DNA of 12,663 nt, from contig CAXGUU010000061.1 in NCBI GenBank assembly GCA_964012875.1, forward strand, positions 1 to 12,663, given 5' to 3'. The notes under the pieces were generated by a model, which was not told where the DNA came from, ran no database searches, and saw only the letters and a list, made by a program, of their open reading frames with translations. Shown in pieces: positions 11,624-12,663 of the stretch. Numbering within the stretch: position 1 is the first letter of the stretch; the number at the start of each line of letters is the position of its first letter. A program made the translations under genes and the position numbers. Source of the stretch: CAXGUU01 sp964012875. GTDB lineage: Bacteria > Pseudomonadota > Gammaproteobacteria > Ga0077536.

Positions 11624-12631
11624 ATGCCTCACTCACATCAATTTTTCGCCGATGCCCGATTCGAAGCCATGCCCAAAACCGCAGCGCCCGTAGCGAGCCC
11701 GTTTCGCACCCGTCAGTTTCCGGCCGTTAAACGCAAGGTGCTGACTACGCTGCAGGTGAACCTTGGCTACCGTTGCAACCAGGCCTGTACGCACTGTCAT
11801 GTCGATGCCGGGCCGAACCGCCAGGAGGCCATGACGGCACACACGCTAAACGATGTATTTTTTTTCGCCCGACGGCACGACGTTAAAACCATTGATTTTA
11901 CCGGCGGCGCGCCTGAGCTGAATCCGCATTTCACTGACGCCGTGATCGAGGCGCGGTCAATGGGGGCGGAAGTGATCGATCGCTGCAACCTGACAATACT
12001 GAATGAGCCAGGACAAGAACTTTTGAGCGCGTTTTTGGCAACGAACGATGTTCATGTGATCGCATCGCTGCCCTGTTACTCGGCCGACAATGTGGATGCA
12101 CAACGCGGTAACGGCGTGTACGAGCGCAGCCTCGAGGGGATTCGCCGCCTGAATGCTGAAGGTTACGGCCAACCCGGTTCGGGACTGCGCCTCGATTTCG
12201 TATTCAATCCGCAGGGTGCGCGCCTGCCGGGCCCAGGCGCGGTGCTCGAACGCGACTACAAACGTGAGCTCGGCAAGCTCGGACTTTCTTTTAATCGTCT
12301 GCTGACGATCACCAATATGCCAATACGGCGCTTCCGGCACGCCTTGATTAGGGAAAATCGATTCGACGAATATATGGACTTGCTGGTTTCAAATCACAAT
12401 CCGGCCAACGTTGACGCGCTAATGTGCCGCTCACTGCTAAGTGTTGACTGGCAAGGTTATGTTTACGACTGTGATTTCAATCAGATGCTGGGTATGGGCA
12501 TCGGGGGCGAACGCACGCACATTACCGAACTCGATGTCGACCTCGCGGCCACCGATGTCGCCGTGGCGGAACATTGTTACGGTTGCAGTGCCGGCGCCGG
12601 CAGCAGCTGTGGCGGCGCGCTGAGCGGCTGA
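11624..12631 (+). CDS. arsS: ArsS, arsenosugar biosynthesis radical SAM protein
   Basis: A 335-residue radical SAM enzyme with the cluster motif CNQACTHC (Cys51, 55, 58) after TTLQVNLGYR, the ArsS-typical continuation HVDAGPNRQEAM, and the SAM-binding GGAPELNPHF segment. The C-terminal half has LTITNMPIRRFRHAL, then further cysteines in ALMCRSLLSVDWQGYVYDCD followed by FNQMLG, and the ending HCYGCSAGAGSSCGGALSG, the Cys-rich tail of this family. ArsS is proposed to add the 5'-deoxyadenosyl group to dimethylated arsenic, a step towards arsenosugars, after ArsM methylation. No arsM or other ars gene is in the window. ATG 11624 gives the full domain; ATG 11669 (Met16) is possible. No clear ribosome site at either. 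Nothing notable follows in the last 32 bases. Confidence 0.93.
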   Translation: MPHSHQFFADARFEAMPKTAAPVASPFRTRQFPAVKRKVLTTLQVNLGYRCNQACTHCHVDAGPNRQEAMTAHTLNDVFFFARRHDVKTIDFTGGAPELNPHFTDAVIEARSMGAEVIDRCNLTILNEPGQELLSAFLATNDVHVIASLPCYSADNVDAQRGNGVYERSLEGIRRLNAEGYGQPGSGLRLDFVFNPQGARLPGPGAVLERDYKRELGKLGLSFNRLLTITNMPIRRFRHALIRENRFDEYMDLLVSNHNPANVDALMCRSLLSVDWQGYVYDCDFNQMLGMGIGGERTHITELDVDLAATDVAVAEHCYGCSAGAGSSCGGALSG

Positions 12632-12663
12632 TCCCGACGCCATCCCGAGGGCTTCCGTCTGAT

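Overview
The window looks like chromosomal DNA of a free-living gammaproteobacterium. The evidence is a PilV/W/X/Y1-type minor pilin operon, a purK-purE pair, an exported high-potential iron-sulfur protein (HiPIP), an ArsS-type radical SAM enzyme, tight gene packing and moderately high GC. Lineages such as Woeseiales or Chromatiales relatives would fit, but the sequence alone does not settle the taxon.

Layout. Positions 1-3840 (minus strand) hold a type IV pilus minor pilin operon read right to left: fimT/gspH, pilV, pilW, pilX and the 5' 300 codons of pilY1, which runs off the left edge. The genes overlap or lie 4-14 nt apart. The visible end of pilY1 is a 15-bp in-frame tandem repeat, and its N-terminus resembles a prepilin. 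A divergent gene at 4096 (plus) encodes a cysteine-free Fur-family regulator with the HHHFY motif of Irr-type haem-responsive regulators. A perfect 8-3-8 palindrome covers its promoter, and its mRNA may be leaderless. Next come tRNA-Thr(CGT) at 4641-4716, a gene-free stretch of about 380 bp with a perfect 14-bp palindrome and a strong hairpin, and a large RND/MMPL-type exporter gene (5096-7420).

Positions 7665-9551 (plus) form a translationally coupled purine cluster: purK, purE, then a 70-codon unknown ORF joined to purE by ATGA. Facing it on the minus strand, with a stop codon interleaved in a shared TTAA, is the most surprising gene of the window: a full-length homologue of Mtd, the F420-dependent methylene-tetrahydromethanopterin dehydrogenase best known from methanogenic archaea. 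Upstream of it on the same strand is a HiPIP gene with a twin-arginine signal. On the plus strand next to the HiPIP start lies what looks like the remnant C-terminus of a repeat protein. The window ends with a small two-helix membrane protein gene and arsS (plus), a radical SAM enzyme of arsenosugar synthesis.

How the genes fit together. The left third builds the priming and tip complex of type IV pili. purK/purE carry out the two-step carboxylation of AIR to CAIR. mtd suggests a pterin-linked C1 pathway, possibly with deazaflavin F420, whose other genes are not in this window. The HiPIP is a periplasmic electron carrier, and arsS would need an ArsM methyltransferase encoded elsewhere.
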